In this document: positions 1-8,021 of the stretch, piece by piece
How positions within the stretch are numbered: the first letter of the stretch is position 1
How the letters are laid out: every line of letters begins with the position of its first letter
Source of the DNA: Lysinibacillus_B sp042920265
GTDB taxonomy: Bacteria > Bacillota > Bacilli > Bacillales_A > Planococcaceae
Length of the DNA stretch: 64,000 nucleotides
Assembly: GCF_042920265.1 (NCBI RefSeq)
Contig: NZ_JBDQZI010000012.1
Coordinates: 1 to 64,000, forward strand
Direction of reading: 5' to 3'
Position numbers and translations under genes: made by a program
The notes under the pieces: model-generated
The model's database searches: none
What the model saw: the letters and a program-made list of their open reading frames with translations, nothing else
What the model was told of the DNA's origin: nothing

Positions 1-41
1 CAAGCAGGGGGTCGGCGGTTCGAGCCCGTCATCCTCCACCA
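1..41 (+). tRNA. tRNA-Val (3' part, cut by window edge)
   Basis: Only the 3' half is present: anticodon-stem end, variable loop, T arm and acceptor strand ending in an encoded CCA. It matches the Bacillus tRNA-Val(TAC) 3' half, and the first base of the window would be the last anticodon base. Position before tRNA-Thr fits the Val-Thr order of the Bacillus trnB cluster. The anticodon itself is not visible. Confidence 0.85.
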
Positions 42-48
42 TATTTAT

Positions 49-124
<76 letters not shown>

Positions 125-130
125 TCCCTT

Positions 131-214
131 GGAGGGGTAGCGAAGTGGCTAAACGCGGCGGACTGTAAATCCGCTCCTTAGGGTTCGGCGGTTCGAATCC
201 GTCCCCCTCCACCA
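131..214 (+). tRNA. tRNA-Tyr(GTA)
   Basis: 84-nt class II tRNA with a long variable arm, anticodon GTA and encoded CCA. Confidence 0.97.
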
Positions 215-217
215 TTT

Positions 218-291
218 AGGGGCATAGTTCAACGGTAGAATAGAGGTCTCCAAAACCTTTGGTGTGGGTTCGATTCCTACTGCCCCTGCCA
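218..291 (+). tRNA. tRNA-Trp(CCA)
   Basis: 74-nt tRNA with anticodon loop CTCCAAA, discriminator G and encoded CCA. Confidence 0.97.
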
Positions 292-318
292 GGTTTTAAA
301 GCCACTATTAACAACAAT

Positions 319-395
319 GGCGATTGTGGCGAAGTGGTTAACGCACCGGATTGTGGTTCCGGCATTCGTGGGTTCGATTCCCATCAGTCGCCCCA
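319..395 (+). tRNA. tRNA-His(GTG)
   Basis: Anticodon GTG. The base before the acceptor stem is G (position 319, the G-1 typical of tRNA-His), which can pair with discriminator C. CCA is encoded. Confidence 0.96.
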
Positions 396-405
396 TTATT
401 ATTTA

Positions 406-481
406 GAGCCATTAGCTCAGTTGGTAGAGCATCTGACTTTTAATCAGAGGGTCGAAGGTTCGAGTCCTTCATGGCTCACCA
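406..481 (+). tRNA. tRNA-Lys(TTT)
   Basis: Complete 76-nt cloverleaf, anticodon TTT, encoded CCA. Confidence 0.97.
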
Positions 482-616
482 TTTCATAATATTTATGCAG
501 TGGTAGAGGATATACTATATTTAGGAGCTAATGCTAGAAGAAGGCTTATAAGTTCCATTGTATTAATTTGCACTATTTAACTTTATATACTGTCAGAATA
601 AAAATTACAGCATATT
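482..616 (+). other. 135-bp gap inside the tRNA cluster
   Basis: All other spacers in this cluster are much shorter (at most about 60 bases). No tRNA folds here. Around 497-509 there is a D-arm-like string (CAGTGGTAGAG) resembling the D arm of the adjacent tRNA-Gly, which may be a decayed tRNA. B. subtilis trnB has an additional tRNA-Leu between Lys and Gly, so loss of that gene is one explanation. This is inference. Confidence 0.35.
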
Positions 617-691
617 GCGGAAGTAGTTCAGTGGTAGAACACCACCTTGCCAAGGTGGGGGTCGCGAGTTCGAACCTCGTCTTCCGCTCCA
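617..691 (+). tRNA. tRNA-Gly(GCC)
   Basis: 75-nt tRNA with anticodon GCC, discriminator T and encoded CCA. Confidence 0.97.
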
Positions 692-695
692 ATAT

Positions 696-784
696 GCCGG
701 GGTGGCGGAACTGGCAGACGCACAGGACTTAAAATCCTGCGGTGGGTGACCACCGTGCCGGTTCGATTCCGGCCCTCGGCACCA
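696..784 (+). tRNA. tRNA-Leu(TAA)
   Basis: 89-nt class II tRNA with long variable arm, anticodon TAA, encoded CCA. Confidence 0.97.
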
Positions 785-792
785 TTTATTAT

Positions 793-869
<77 letters not shown>

Positions 870-881
870 TATTTTTAAACT

Positions 882-955
882 CGGAATGTAGCTCAGCTTG
901 GTAGAGCACTTGGTTTGGGACCAAGGGGTCGTAGGTTCGAATCCTGTCATTCCGA
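882..955 (+). tRNA. tRNA-Pro(TGG), no encoded CCA
   Basis: Anticodon TGG. The acceptor strand ends at discriminator A (955) and is followed by CTC instead of CCA, so the 3' CCA must be added by the nucleotidyltransferase. Only 4 bases separate it from tRNA-Ala. Confidence 0.96.
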
Positions 956-959
956 CTCT

Positions 960-1035
960 GGGGCCTTAGCTCAGCTGGGAGAGCGCCTGCCTTGCACGCA
1001 GGAGGTCAGCGGTTCGATCCCGCTAGGCTCCACCA
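960..1035 (+). tRNA. tRNA-Ala(TGC)
   Basis: 76-nt cloverleaf, anticodon TGC, encoded CCA. It starts with G3, and the G-T pair expected near the acceptor end for Ala identity is plausible. Confidence 0.97.
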
Positions 1036-1050
1036 AATATTATTTTCAAT

Positions 1051-1127
1051 GGCTACCTAGCTCAGCTGGCTAGAGCATTCGGTTCATACCCGAAAGGTCG
1101 TGGGTTCGACTCCCTCGGTAGCCACCA
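1051..1127 (+). tRNA. tRNA-Met(CAT), elongator type
   Basis: 77-nt tRNA, anticodon CAT, G1-C72 paired acceptor, so not the initiator. A lysidine-modified tRNA-Ile2 also has CAT. The position after Ala matches elongator Met in B. subtilis trnB. Confidence 0.9.
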
Positions 1128-1134
1128 TTTATAC

Positions 1135-1227
1135 GGAGGAATACCCAAGTCCGGCTGAAGGGATCGGTCTTGAAAACCGACAGGCGGGTTAAACCGCGCG
1201 GGGGTTCGAATCCCTCTTCCTCCGCCA
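1135..1227 (+). tRNA. tRNA-Ser(TGA)
   Basis: 93-nt class II tRNA with long variable arm, anticodon TGA, encoded CCA. Confidence 0.97.
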
Positions 1228-1284
1228 TTTTGTTTTAAAAGAAAATGGTGAACTAGAATAAAACTTCAGCAATCATAATATTAT

Positions 1285-1361
<77 letters not shown>

Positions 1362-1364
1362 AAT

Positions 1365-1440
1365 GGTCCCGTGGTGTAGCGGTTAACATGCCTGCCTGTC
1401 ACGCAGGAGATCGCCGGTTCGATCCCGGTCGGGACCGCCA
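1365..1440 (+). tRNA. tRNA-Asp(GTC)
   Basis: 76-nt cloverleaf, anticodon GTC, encoded CCA. Confidence 0.97.
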
Positions 1441-1447
1441 TTTATAT

Positions 1448-1523
1448 GGGTCAGTAGCTCAGTTGGTAGAGCATTAGATTGAAGCTCTAAGTGTCGGCGG
1501 TTCGATTCCGTCCTGACCCACCA
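1448..1523 (+). tRNA. tRNA-Phe(GAA)
   Basis: 76-nt cloverleaf, anticodon GAA, encoded CCA. Confidence 0.97.
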
Positions 1524-1536
1524 TTACATAATAAAT

Positions 1537-1613
<77 letters not shown>

Positions 1614-1622
1614 TTATATTAT

Positions 1623-1697
1623 TCCGAAGTAGCTCAGTGGTAGAGCAACCGGCTGTTAACCGGTTGGTCGTAGGTTCGAGTCCTACCTTCGGAGCCA
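1623..1697 (+). tRNA. tRNA-Asn(GTT)
   Basis: 75-nt cloverleaf, anticodon GTT, discriminator G, encoded CCA. Only one base separates it from tRNA-Glu. Confidence 0.97.
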
Positions 1698-1698
1698 T

Positions 1699-1770
1699 GG
1701 CCCGTTGGTCAAGTGGTTAAGACACCGCCCTTTCACGGCGGTAACACGGGTTCGAATCCCGTACGGGTCA
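1699..1770 (+). tRNA. tRNA-Glu(TTC), no encoded CCA
   Basis: 72-nt cloverleaf with anticodon TTC. The acceptor strand ends at discriminator A and is followed by TCT, so CCA is not encoded. It is the last tRNA of the operon. Confidence 0.96.
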
Positions 1771-1774
1771 TCTA

Positions 1775-1806
1775 AAGTATGTAGCGAGTGCTGCATACTT
1801 TTTTAT
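1775..1806 (+). terminator. Rho-independent terminator of the tRNA operon
   Basis: Eleven-pair stem (AAGTATGTAGC with GCTGCATACTT, one T-G pair), GAGT loop and a T run. It lies four bases after tRNA-Glu. Confidence 0.93.
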
Positions 1807-2084
1807 TTTTGTCGTATTAATGAATAGCTAGATATAGTATAAAACATAGGTGTTGAAATAATAGATATATAGATTATTTTGGAAGGTGTTTTGTATGATA
1901 TTATATTTTAACGTTACGCTACTAGGGGTTTTTTAGTTTCCATTAGGTAATTATTGAGCTGATGATTCTCTTGAAATATGCTATAGAGGGATGAAAGTGA
2001 ATTAGAGTAATTGGTAGTCTATATTTTAAGCAAATAAGTGTGTATAGCATGATGAAGAGAGTGTTAAAACTTTAGGAGTGTGTG

Positions 2085-2648
2085 ATGGAACAGTTTCTAT
2101 TAGGATTAATTGAAAGAAATTCGGTCTTTACAGCTTGGTTTGGGTTTGTTCTAATGACGGTGCTCGCATTTGTGCCGGCTATGCCTATTCCGCTTATTGC
2201 TAGTGCCATTGGAGCTCAGTATTCAATCCCTATAGCGTTGTTGATAAATTTAGGTGGAACAGTGTGTGGCTCTGTTTTAATGTTTATTACCTGCCGTTAC
2301 TTTTTGCAGGATTGGGCATTACGAAAGGTTAGCAAATGGCATAGCGTAACAGGTTTTTTTCATTTGCTTGAACGCAACGGATTTTTAGCAATACTAATAG
2401 GTCGATTAATACCAGTACTGCCATCAGCAGGGGTTAATATGATTGCTGGTGTATCAATGATCAGTCTTAGAGCCTTCTTTTTAGCGACTCTTTTAGGAAA
2501 GTTACCGACCATTTTAGCCTTCACTTTGGCAGGGAATCAGTTTGAGGATAATGAATTAAGCACAGTTATTTTAATATTGCTCTATTTAAGCGTTTTGTTT
2601 ATAGTGGGTTATAAAATTAAGCGACGTTGGTCAGAGCATACATCTTAA
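2085..2648 (+). CDS. VTT-domain (TVP38/TMEM64-type) membrane protein
   Basis: A 187-residue polytopic membrane protein with about five hydrophobic segments. The central part has the pattern of the VTT/SNARE-associated domain, with the conserved GR-P-P-G-N-aG core (around ILIGRLIPVLPSAGVN, residues 104-120) followed by a second amphipathic loop. Members of this family are linked to lipid scrambling or envelope maintenance, but the role of this protein is unknown. Two start codons are possible: GTG at 2082 and ATG at 2085. The AGGAG at 2074-2078 is only 3 bases from the GTG and 6 from the ATG, so ATG is preferred. It stands alone between two terminators, so it is probably monocistronic. Confidence 0.85.
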   Translation: MEQFLLGLIERNSVFTAWFGFVLMTVLAFVPAMPIPLIASAIGAQYSIPIALLINLGGTVCGSVLMFITCRYFLQDWALRKVSKWHSVTGFFHLLERNGFLAILIGRLIPVLPSAGVNMIAGVSMISLRAFFLATLLGKLPTILAFTLAGNQFEDNELSTVILILLYLSVLFIVGYKIKRRWSEHTS

Positions 2649-2678
2649 CAGTGTGGTTTGGATTTAAATAAAACAAGG

Positions 2679-2711
2679 ACGTAGCTTTGGATAGTTAAAG
2701 CTACGTTTTTT
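2679..2711 (+). terminator. Terminator after the VTT protein gene
   Basis: Ten-pair perfect stem (ACGTAGCTTT with AAAGCTACGT), 8-base loop and a T6 run. Confidence 0.93.
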
Positions 2712-2742
2712 GTAGTGGTGTTAATCTCATCATATAAATAAT

Positions 2743-2773
2743 AAAAAGACTGCATTGCACATGCAGTCTTTTT
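2743..2773 (-). terminator. Terminator of the SDR gene (possibly bidirectional)
   Basis: AAAAAGACTGCAT and its complement flank a 5-base loop, with A/T runs on both sides. It sits just past the minus-strand SDR stop and could also back up the preceding plus-strand gene. Confidence 0.92.
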
Positions 2774-2779
2774 GAATGA

Positions 2780-3514
2780 TTAGCGTGCAGTTACGCCGCC
2801 ATCGATTACAAACTCAGAACCTGTAGAGTAGCTAGAGTCATCAGATGCTAAGAATAATACCATTTTCGAAACTTCTTCTGGTTGCGCAACACGTCGTAAT
2901 GGAATGTGCTTTGCAAATTCTTCTACTGCTGCTTTTGTATCTTCTTGTACTACCATTGGTGTAGCGATTACACCTGGGTGTACAGAGTTTACGCGCACGT
3001 TGTAGTGAGCCGCTTCCATTGCCGCTGCTTTTGTCATACCACGTACAGCGAATTTTGTATCTGTGTAGCCAATCGCACCAGCAACTAAACCGTTTAAAGA
3101 AGAAATATTAACGATTGAACCGCCACCAGCTTTTTGCATTGAAGGAAGTGCAGCTTTCATACCTAAGAATACAGATACTTGGTTAATTTCTACGATGCGA
3201 CGGTATTCTTCAACCGTTGTTTCCATTAGTGATTTCGCCATTGTAATACCAGCGTTATTTACTAAAACGTTTACTGGACCGAAAGCTTCTTCTGCTGTAG
3301 CAATGACTGTAGCCCAGTCTGCTTCGTTTGCTACGTTTTGTTTAACGAATACTGCGTTTTCACCTAATTCAGCTACTAATGCTTGACCTTTTTCTTCGTT
3401 TAAGTCAGTGATGACAACCTTTGCGCCTTCTTCAACGAATAATTTTGCGTGTGCAGCACCCATACCTTGAGCAGCACCTGTAATAATTGCAACTTTACCT
3501 TCTAAACGAGCCAT
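2780..3514 (-). CDS. Short-chain dehydrogenase/reductase (SDR)
   Basis: A 244-residue classical SDR. The Rossmann nucleotide-binding motif TGAAQGMG is at 12-19, NNAG at 86-89, the catalytic Ser at 138/139 and YTDTK (Tyr150, Lys154) follow, and the C-terminal IDGG motif is present. It resembles 3-alpha/20-beta-hydroxysteroid dehydrogenase-like and glucose-1-dehydrogenase-like members. Asp37 after the second beta strand suggests NAD(H) over NADP(H). The substrate cannot be told from sequence. The start ATG at 3514 has a strong TAGGAGGAG eight bases upstream; a longer in-frame extension to 3637 has no ribosome binding site and was rejected. Divergent from the TetR-type gene, so shared control is possible. 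Confidence 0.9.
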   Translation of the reverse strand: MARLEGKVAIITGAAQGMGAAHAKLFVEEGAKVVITDLNEEKGQALVAELGENAVFVKQNVANEADWATVIATAEEAFGPVNVLVNNAGITMAKSLMETTVEEYRRIVEINQVSVFLGMKAALPSMQKAGGGSIVNISSLNGLVAGAIGYTDTKFAVRGMTKAAAMEAAHYNVRVNSVHPGVIATPMVVQEDTKAAVEEFAKHIPLRRVAQPEEVSKMVLFLASDDSSYSTGSEFVIDGGVTAR

Positions 3515-3844
3515 AATGAAACTCCTCCTAAATATAATAATGAAATCGAACTTGTTTTGTACCAATGTTATGGATGGTAAGCTATCATTGTGTTCAACAT
3601 ACCATAGGAAATAAAAGGAATCTATGAAAAAACGCACAGTTCCTTATGATATGTATGATAAATATAAACTACAATTGTAAATTAACAGAATAGAGTAGGG
3701 AGTGTCAATTTAAAGCACTTCATTATTAAAAAGACGTTACTTTCGGAATATTCGATAGTTTTAATGATGGAATGAAAAAAGCACCGTACACGTATTCATG
3801 CTATACTTTGTGAAAAGATTGTATGAAATTAGGTGATGTTGCAA
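3515..3844. other. Divergent intergenic region, SDR / TetR
   Basis: 330 bases, AT-rich, holding the promoters of both divergent genes. A TATACT box lies at about 3812-3817 upstream of the TetR gene, but no convincing -35 box is spaced to it. No other feature was recognised. Confidence 0.4.
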
Positions 3845-4423
3845 GTGGTAACAGAAGATCGACGCATCATACGAACGCGGAAAAAATTAAAAGATGCAGT
3901 ACTAACTTTAGTAAAGGAAAAAGACTTTAAAGCTATTTCAATTACAGAAATTGCAAAAGTAGCGGGTTGTAATCGTGTGACATTTTACTCTCATTATGAA
4001 GATAGTACACAGGTATTAGCGGATATTTTTAGAGACTATTTAGACGAGCTGGCTCAATACTATCGCGATAGTTATAAAGGGAAAGAGACGTTTACATTAT
4101 CTGATCCTACACTGAGCATTCCCATTTTTACATTTGTCTATAACAATCAATTCGTGTTTTCACTGATGCTGATGGGAGAAGTTATTCCAGGTTCGCAAAA
4201 TACATTTTGCGAGACACTAGGAAGTATAGGTCGTAAAGAATTAACGTTGCAACAAGAAATCTGGTTTGATAAAGAGGCCATTAATTTTTATGAAACCTAT
4301 GCATTTTTAGGCCTATTCATTTATTGGATTAAACAAGGTTTCAAAAATACGCCTGAAGAAATGGCAAGAAGACTAGCGTTTTTACACACGACATTCCTTG
4401 GCGAAGTAAAAGTAAATAAATAA
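3845..4423 (+). CDS. TetR/AcrR-family transcriptional regulator
   Basis: About 193 residues. The N-terminal part (RTRKKLKDA ... ISITEIAKVAGCNRVTFYSHYED) is a typical TetR helix-turn-helix, with the usual YxHF-like ending. The C-terminal ligand domain is of the TetR_C type seen in Firmicutes and holds aromatic-rich helices. The start is uncertain: GTG 3833, ATG 3836 and TTG 3839 all overlap the only good Shine-Dalgarno (AGGTGA, 3831-3836). GTG 3845 is 8 bases downstream of it and is preferred. It lies just upstream of, and on the same strand as, the ABC exporter gene, and an imperfect palindrome sits in that promoter, so it is likely a drug- or lipid-responsive repressor of the exporter. The inducer is unknown. 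Confidence 0.85.
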   Translation: MVTEDRRIIRTRKKLKDAVLTLVKEKDFKAISITEIAKVAGCNRVTFYSHYEDSTQVLADIFRDYLDELAQYYRDSYKGKETFTLSDPTLSIPIFTFVYNNQFVFSLMLMGEVIPGSQNTFCETLGSIGRKELTLQQEIWFDKEAINFYETYAFLGLFIYWIKQGFKNTPEEMARRLAFLHTTFLGEVKVNK

Positions 4424-4496
4424 CACGATACCTCCAATAGCGAGTACATCTGAAAGCTATATGGGGGTTTTTATGTAAAAATTGTAGTTGTTTCTG

Positions 4497-4527
4497 TTGA
4501 TTCTTACGTTACGTGAGTCTCTATAAT
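4497..4527 (+). promoter_or_regulatory. Candidate promoter with TetR-type operator
   Basis: TTGATT (4497-4502) and TATAAT (4522-4527) are 19 bases apart. That is longer than the ideal spacing, so the -35 call is weak. Between them CTTACG-TTA-CGTGAG (4503-4517) is an imperfect palindrome containing the ACGT-T-ACGT core. A repressor bound here would block RNA polymerase. Assignment to the upstream TetR protein is inference. Confidence 0.45.
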
Positions 4528-4615
4528 ATAAGCATGAGAGGAAGCTGCTTGTACAGCAACAGAAGATAGGTATAAGAGCAGATTGAGTAACTTTAAATTG
4601 AGGGAGGTAATAGTG

Positions 4616-6340
4616 GTGCAAAAAAGTACATTTCAGCCAAATAAATTATGGCAACTAGTTAAGCGAGCAAATCCACCAAAAGGGCTTATTGTTCTAGCCA
4701 TCATACTCGGCATTATTGAGACAGGGGTAGGATTAGCTGTCCCACTGTTAACAATGAATATGATCAATCGGTTTGCGGAAGGGGACATTTCCTTTTTAGC
4801 CCTTCTTTTCGTAGCGGGAGTACTTATCGTGCAAGCAGCGATTTCAGGAATCGCATTTTACATGATGATGACAATCGGTGAGAAAATTGTTGCCGCTATT
4901 CGAGAGCGGGTTTGGGGGCATGTACTTCAGCTACGTATTACGTATTTTGATGCACATGAATCTGGCGAAACGATGAGCCGTATTACGCAAGATACAAATG
5001 TGGTAAAAGAATTAATTACTCAACATATTATTACGTTTTTTACAGGGATACTGACGATTATTGGTTCAGTCGGGATTTTGCTATGGATTGATTGGAAAAT
5101 GACATTGCTAATGCTCATTGCGGTGCCACTATCTATTGGTGTGATGCTCCCATTAGGGCAGAAGATGAATCAAATTGCAAAAGCGAATCAAGACGAGCTA
5201 GCCAGTTTTTCAGGGAACTTAGGTCGAGTGCTGACAAATATTCGCCTCGTAAAAGCATATCAAGCAGAGCCACTAGAAAAGGAAAAGGGTAAAGCACAAA
5301 TTGTTAATTTATATCGCTTCGGTTTAAAGGAAGCGAAAGTGCTCGCTATTTTATCGCCAATTATGACGCTTGTCATGATGCTTGTGCTCATTTTGCTATT
5401 TGGCTATGGCGGCGCACAAGTGGCAACAGGCGCGATTTCTGCTGGGGCGCTTGTGGCGATTATGTTTTATTTAGTGCAAATTATCGTGCCGTTTACACAA
5501 ATGGCCACGTTTTTTACTTCGCTTCAAAAGGCGCTTGGTGCAACAGAAAGATTGCACGAATTACTTGCTTATCCAGTAGAGCAAGGGGGAGTAGCTCAGC
5601 CAGACACAAAGCAAGCTAATATTATATTTGATGCTGTCGCTTTTCAATATGGAGATAAGCCTATTTTTAATCAGCTATCTCTGACTATTCCGGCTGGCAA
5701 AACAACGGCGCTTGTCGGTGCAAGTGGTGGCGGAAAGACGACGCTGTTTTCATTAATGGAACGCTTTTATGAGCTAACAGGGGGTGCCATTTACTACGGG
5801 ACGCAATCGATTGAGCAACTCTGTTTAGATCGTTGGCGAGGATTATTCGGCTATGTCTCGCAAGAAAGTCCACTGATGAATGGTACAGTAAGAGAAAATG
5901 TGCAGTACGGTACACCGAACGCAACGGAACAGGAAATTATTGATGCCCTCCAAAAAGCACATGCATGGGATTTTGTGCAAATGTTAGAGGGTGGTTTAGA
6001 CGCGCAAGTTGGAGAAGGGGGCATCAAATTGTCGGGTGGTCAACGCCAACGTATCGCGATTGCACGGGCCATTTTACGTAATCCACCCATTTTACTGCTC
6101 GATGAAGCAACATCCAATTTAGATAACGAATCCGAAAAGTATGTGCAAGCAGCATTACAACAAGCGATGCAAGGACGCACAACGATTATTATTGCCCATC
6201 GTTTATCAACGATTACGCATGCGGATCAAATTATCGTGCTAGAAAATGGACATATTTCAGGAACCGGCACACATCAGGAGCTATTGCAGGAGCATGCCTA
6301 CTATAAGAAACTTGTGAGGCAGTCTGCGGAAGTCATCTAA
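4616..6340 (+). CDS. bmrA: BmrA-like ABC multidrug exporter (TMD-NBD half transporter)
   Basis: About 574 residues, the usual length of homodimeric type IV ABC exporters. The N-terminal half holds six membrane spans. The ATPase half has Walker A GASGGGKTT (about 367-375), Q-loop in YVSQESP, signature LSGGQRQR (about 472), Walker B ILLLDEATSNLD and the H-loop IIAHRLST. Stretches such as SGETMSRITQDTNVVKELIT and QESPLMNGTVREN are very close to B. subtilis BmrA/YvcC, which exports diverse hydrophobic drugs with ATP hydrolysis. The start is GTG 4616 (or GTG 4613) after GGGAGGT; a frame opening at 4583 has no ribosome binding site. The TetR regulator directly upstream and the promoter palindrome suggest substrate-inducible expression. 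Confidence 0.92.
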   Translation: MQKSTFQPNKLWQLVKRANPPKGLIVLAIILGIIETGVGLAVPLLTMNMINRFAEGDISFLALLFVAGVLIVQAAISGIAFYMMMTIGEKIVAAIRERVWGHVLQLRITYFDAHESGETMSRITQDTNVVKELITQHIITFFTGILTIIGSVGILLWIDWKMTLLMLIAVPLSIGVMLPLGQKMNQIAKANQDELASFSGNLGRVLTNIRLVKAYQAEPLEKEKGKAQIVNLYRFGLKEAKVLAILSPIMTLVMMLVLILLFGYGGAQVATGAISAGALVAIMFYLVQIIVPFTQMATFFTSLQKALGATERLHELLAYPVEQGGVAQPDTKQANIIFDAVAFQYGDKPIFNQLSLTIPAGKTTALVGASGGGKTTLFSLMERFYELTGGAIYYGTQSIEQLCLDRWRGLFGYVSQESPLMNGTVRENVQYGTPNATEQEIIDALQKAHAWDFVQMLEGGLDAQVGEGGIKLSGGQRQRIAIARAILRNPPILLLDEATSNLDNESEKYVQAALQQAMQGRTTIIIAHRLSTITHADQIIVLENGHISGTGTHQELLQEHAYYKKLVRQSAEVI

Positions 6341-6349
6341 AGAAAAGGC

Positions 6350-6382
6350 AGTAGGTGACTCGTCATTTACGAGCCACCTACT
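6350..6382 (-). terminator. Hairpin shared by two convergent genes
   Basis: AGTAGGTGACTCGT pairs with ACGAGCCACCTACT around a 5-base loop. On the minus strand it is followed by CTGCCTTTTCTTT, so it terminates the phosphodiesterase gene, whose last codons lie inside the stem. On the plus strand the T tract is poor. Confidence 0.75.
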
Positions 6383-7935
6383 AATTGAAGAATCCATTCT
6401 TTTAGATCCACCAACCGGTTAAATGGTGGTTTCTCATCTGTTCCCGCAACGATCACGGGGACGACAGAATCCATTTTATGCAACGAACCATGTGCACCAC
6501 CGCCAGCATGGTCGTGGCTATGTTCTGTGATGAACTCAAAATACGGCTTAGCATCAACAATTAAAACATTTCCTTCCTGCGAATGAAGTGCTCCGTGGAG
6601 TCTTGCAAGTGCATCAGGATAATGATTGTATTGAATCGTGTTTTGTTCAGCCAGCGTAACATCTAAAATAGTGACATCCCCTTCAATTGTCCACGTTTGT
6701 TTGTACGGGTCTATATACGGTCCGTTTGGTGAAAATGTCAGTAGTTGCTCGCTTTGCGGACTGGCTACATAGTTCGTTCCATCCTCTGTCCAAGCAATAA
6801 AATGAATTCTTTCCTCTTTCTTTAATGTGTCTATGACTTCTGCTTGTGGTATCGTGCCATCATTTATATATATATAGGCCATGCGTTCATTAATGGCAAT
6901 CGCCATTTGAGCATCTTTATTTTTGCGTTCCCAAAAGGAATAATTGTTTAGTATATCATTTAAATTAATCAGTGAGCTTTCTTTATTCTTTCCTATAAAG
7001 GATTGACCACTATCGCCAAGGACAATCCATGTCGCTTCTTCGATTGCCTCTTCCCAAGAGGAATACGTATCGAATAATTGTTGAAGTGATGCATCGGCTT
7101 TTTCAATCGCTTTTAAATCATTCGGCCCATTTTTGTGTAGCTCGGCATCGGCATCAGGAAGATAGGCGAGTGTAAAGGATGGCAATTGATTGTTTTGAAT
7201 GAGAAATTTCAACTCATTAATCGTAAAATCATTATTGAAGCCGAGGCGATCCCACGCCAATTTATGGCGATCGTTTTTCGGGTTATATTGAGATAATGCG
7301 CCAAGTGATAGTAATGTAGGCCCGTTCATTTCAAGGTTCCCTGGTAAAAGGTTTACGAGTGAAATGAGCTTTGGCACATTCATTTGATGCTGCACGTTTC
7401 CGCGAAATAACAGTCCATTAATGGAAGCGGATTGAAGCTGTTGATTTGCTAATGCCTCGTGAATCGTTTGCACCTCTTTACTTAAGTGTTGTTGATTGTA
7501 GCGGATGACGCTATCAAGCGCCACATTTTTTAGCCCATTATGCCACATTTCACTAATACCGCTACCGTAACTAATCATGCGGTTTTCCTCTTCTTTAAAC
7601 CAAATAAGACCCGGGATTTTATGTTCGTTCGCATAAGTACCTGTTAGCAATGTACTATCAATGGTGACGGACATCGTCGGATAGGAACTAATGAAATCGG
7701 GATATAATTGTCCTTTATTCACTAAAAATGAGAAGGCGGGTGCTTTTCCATCTTGTATCGCTTTTTTTAGCGGTTCTGTCATGAGCGAGTCGACTGTCAC
7801 GATAATCACTGGTTTTTTTGAGGGTTGCGCTATATCGATGCTCATCTCTTTCGTAGGAGACATCGAAATCGATAATACGAGCCCAGCACAAATCAGGACG
7901 AGTAAAATACATATAGCAATTATTTTTCGTTTCAT
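6367..7935 (-). CDS. Type I phosphodiesterase / nucleotide pyrophosphatase-like, membrane-anchored
   Basis: About 522 residues: an N-terminal membrane anchor (residues 5-25) and an alkaline-phosphatase-superfamily domain facing outside. Metal-ligand motifs visible are VTVDSL near the N-terminus, LPDADAELHKNGP (the family PDxxGHxxGP pattern), GDSG and GGAHGS near the C-terminus. The nucleophile segment reads PTMS-VTID-STLLTG; aligned with family members, Ser stands in for the usual Thr and the conserved Asn a few residues later is missing, so activity or substrate may differ. The start ATG 7935 is 5 bases from AGGTGG; GTG 7944 overlaps that site. Its substrate (nucleotide, phospholipid or phosphonate ester) is not evident. 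It ends in a hairpin shared with the ABC exporter gene. Confidence 0.8.
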   Translation of the reverse strand: MKRKIIAICILLVLICAGLVLSISMSPTKEMSIDIAQPSKKPVIIVTVDSLMTEPLKKAIQDGKAPAFSFLVNKGQLYPDFISSYPTMSVTIDSTLLTGTYANEHKIPGLIWFKEEENRMISYGSGISEMWHNGLKNVALDSVIRYNQQHLSKEVQTIHEALANQQLQSASINGLLFRGNVQHQMNVPKLISLVNLLPGNLEMNGPTLLSLGALSQYNPKNDRHKLAWDRLGFNNDFTINELKFLIQNNQLPSFTLAYLPDADAELHKNGPNDLKAIEKADASLQQLFDTYSSWEEAIEEATWIVLGDSGQSFIGKNKESSLINLNDILNNYSFWERKNKDAQMAIAINERMAYIYINDGTIPQAEVIDTLKKEERIHFIAWTEDGTNYVASPQSEQLLTFSPNGPYIDPYKQTWTIEGDVTILDVTLAEQNTIQYNHYPDALARLHGALHSQEGNVLIVDAKPYFEFITEHSHDHAGGGAHGSLHKMDSVVPVIVAGTDEKPPFNRLVDLKEWILQLVGGS

Positions 7936-8021
7936 AATAGCCACCTAGCATTAAATGAATTTGCATTAGTATGGTTGATTATGACTGGATACATGCTTCA
8001 TATTGATTTTGTGTAAACAAG

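Noticed and set aside
259..489. Open frame across the tRNA-Trp, tRNA-His and tRNA-Lys genes
   Set aside because: It simply reads through tRNA genes and has no ribosome binding site.
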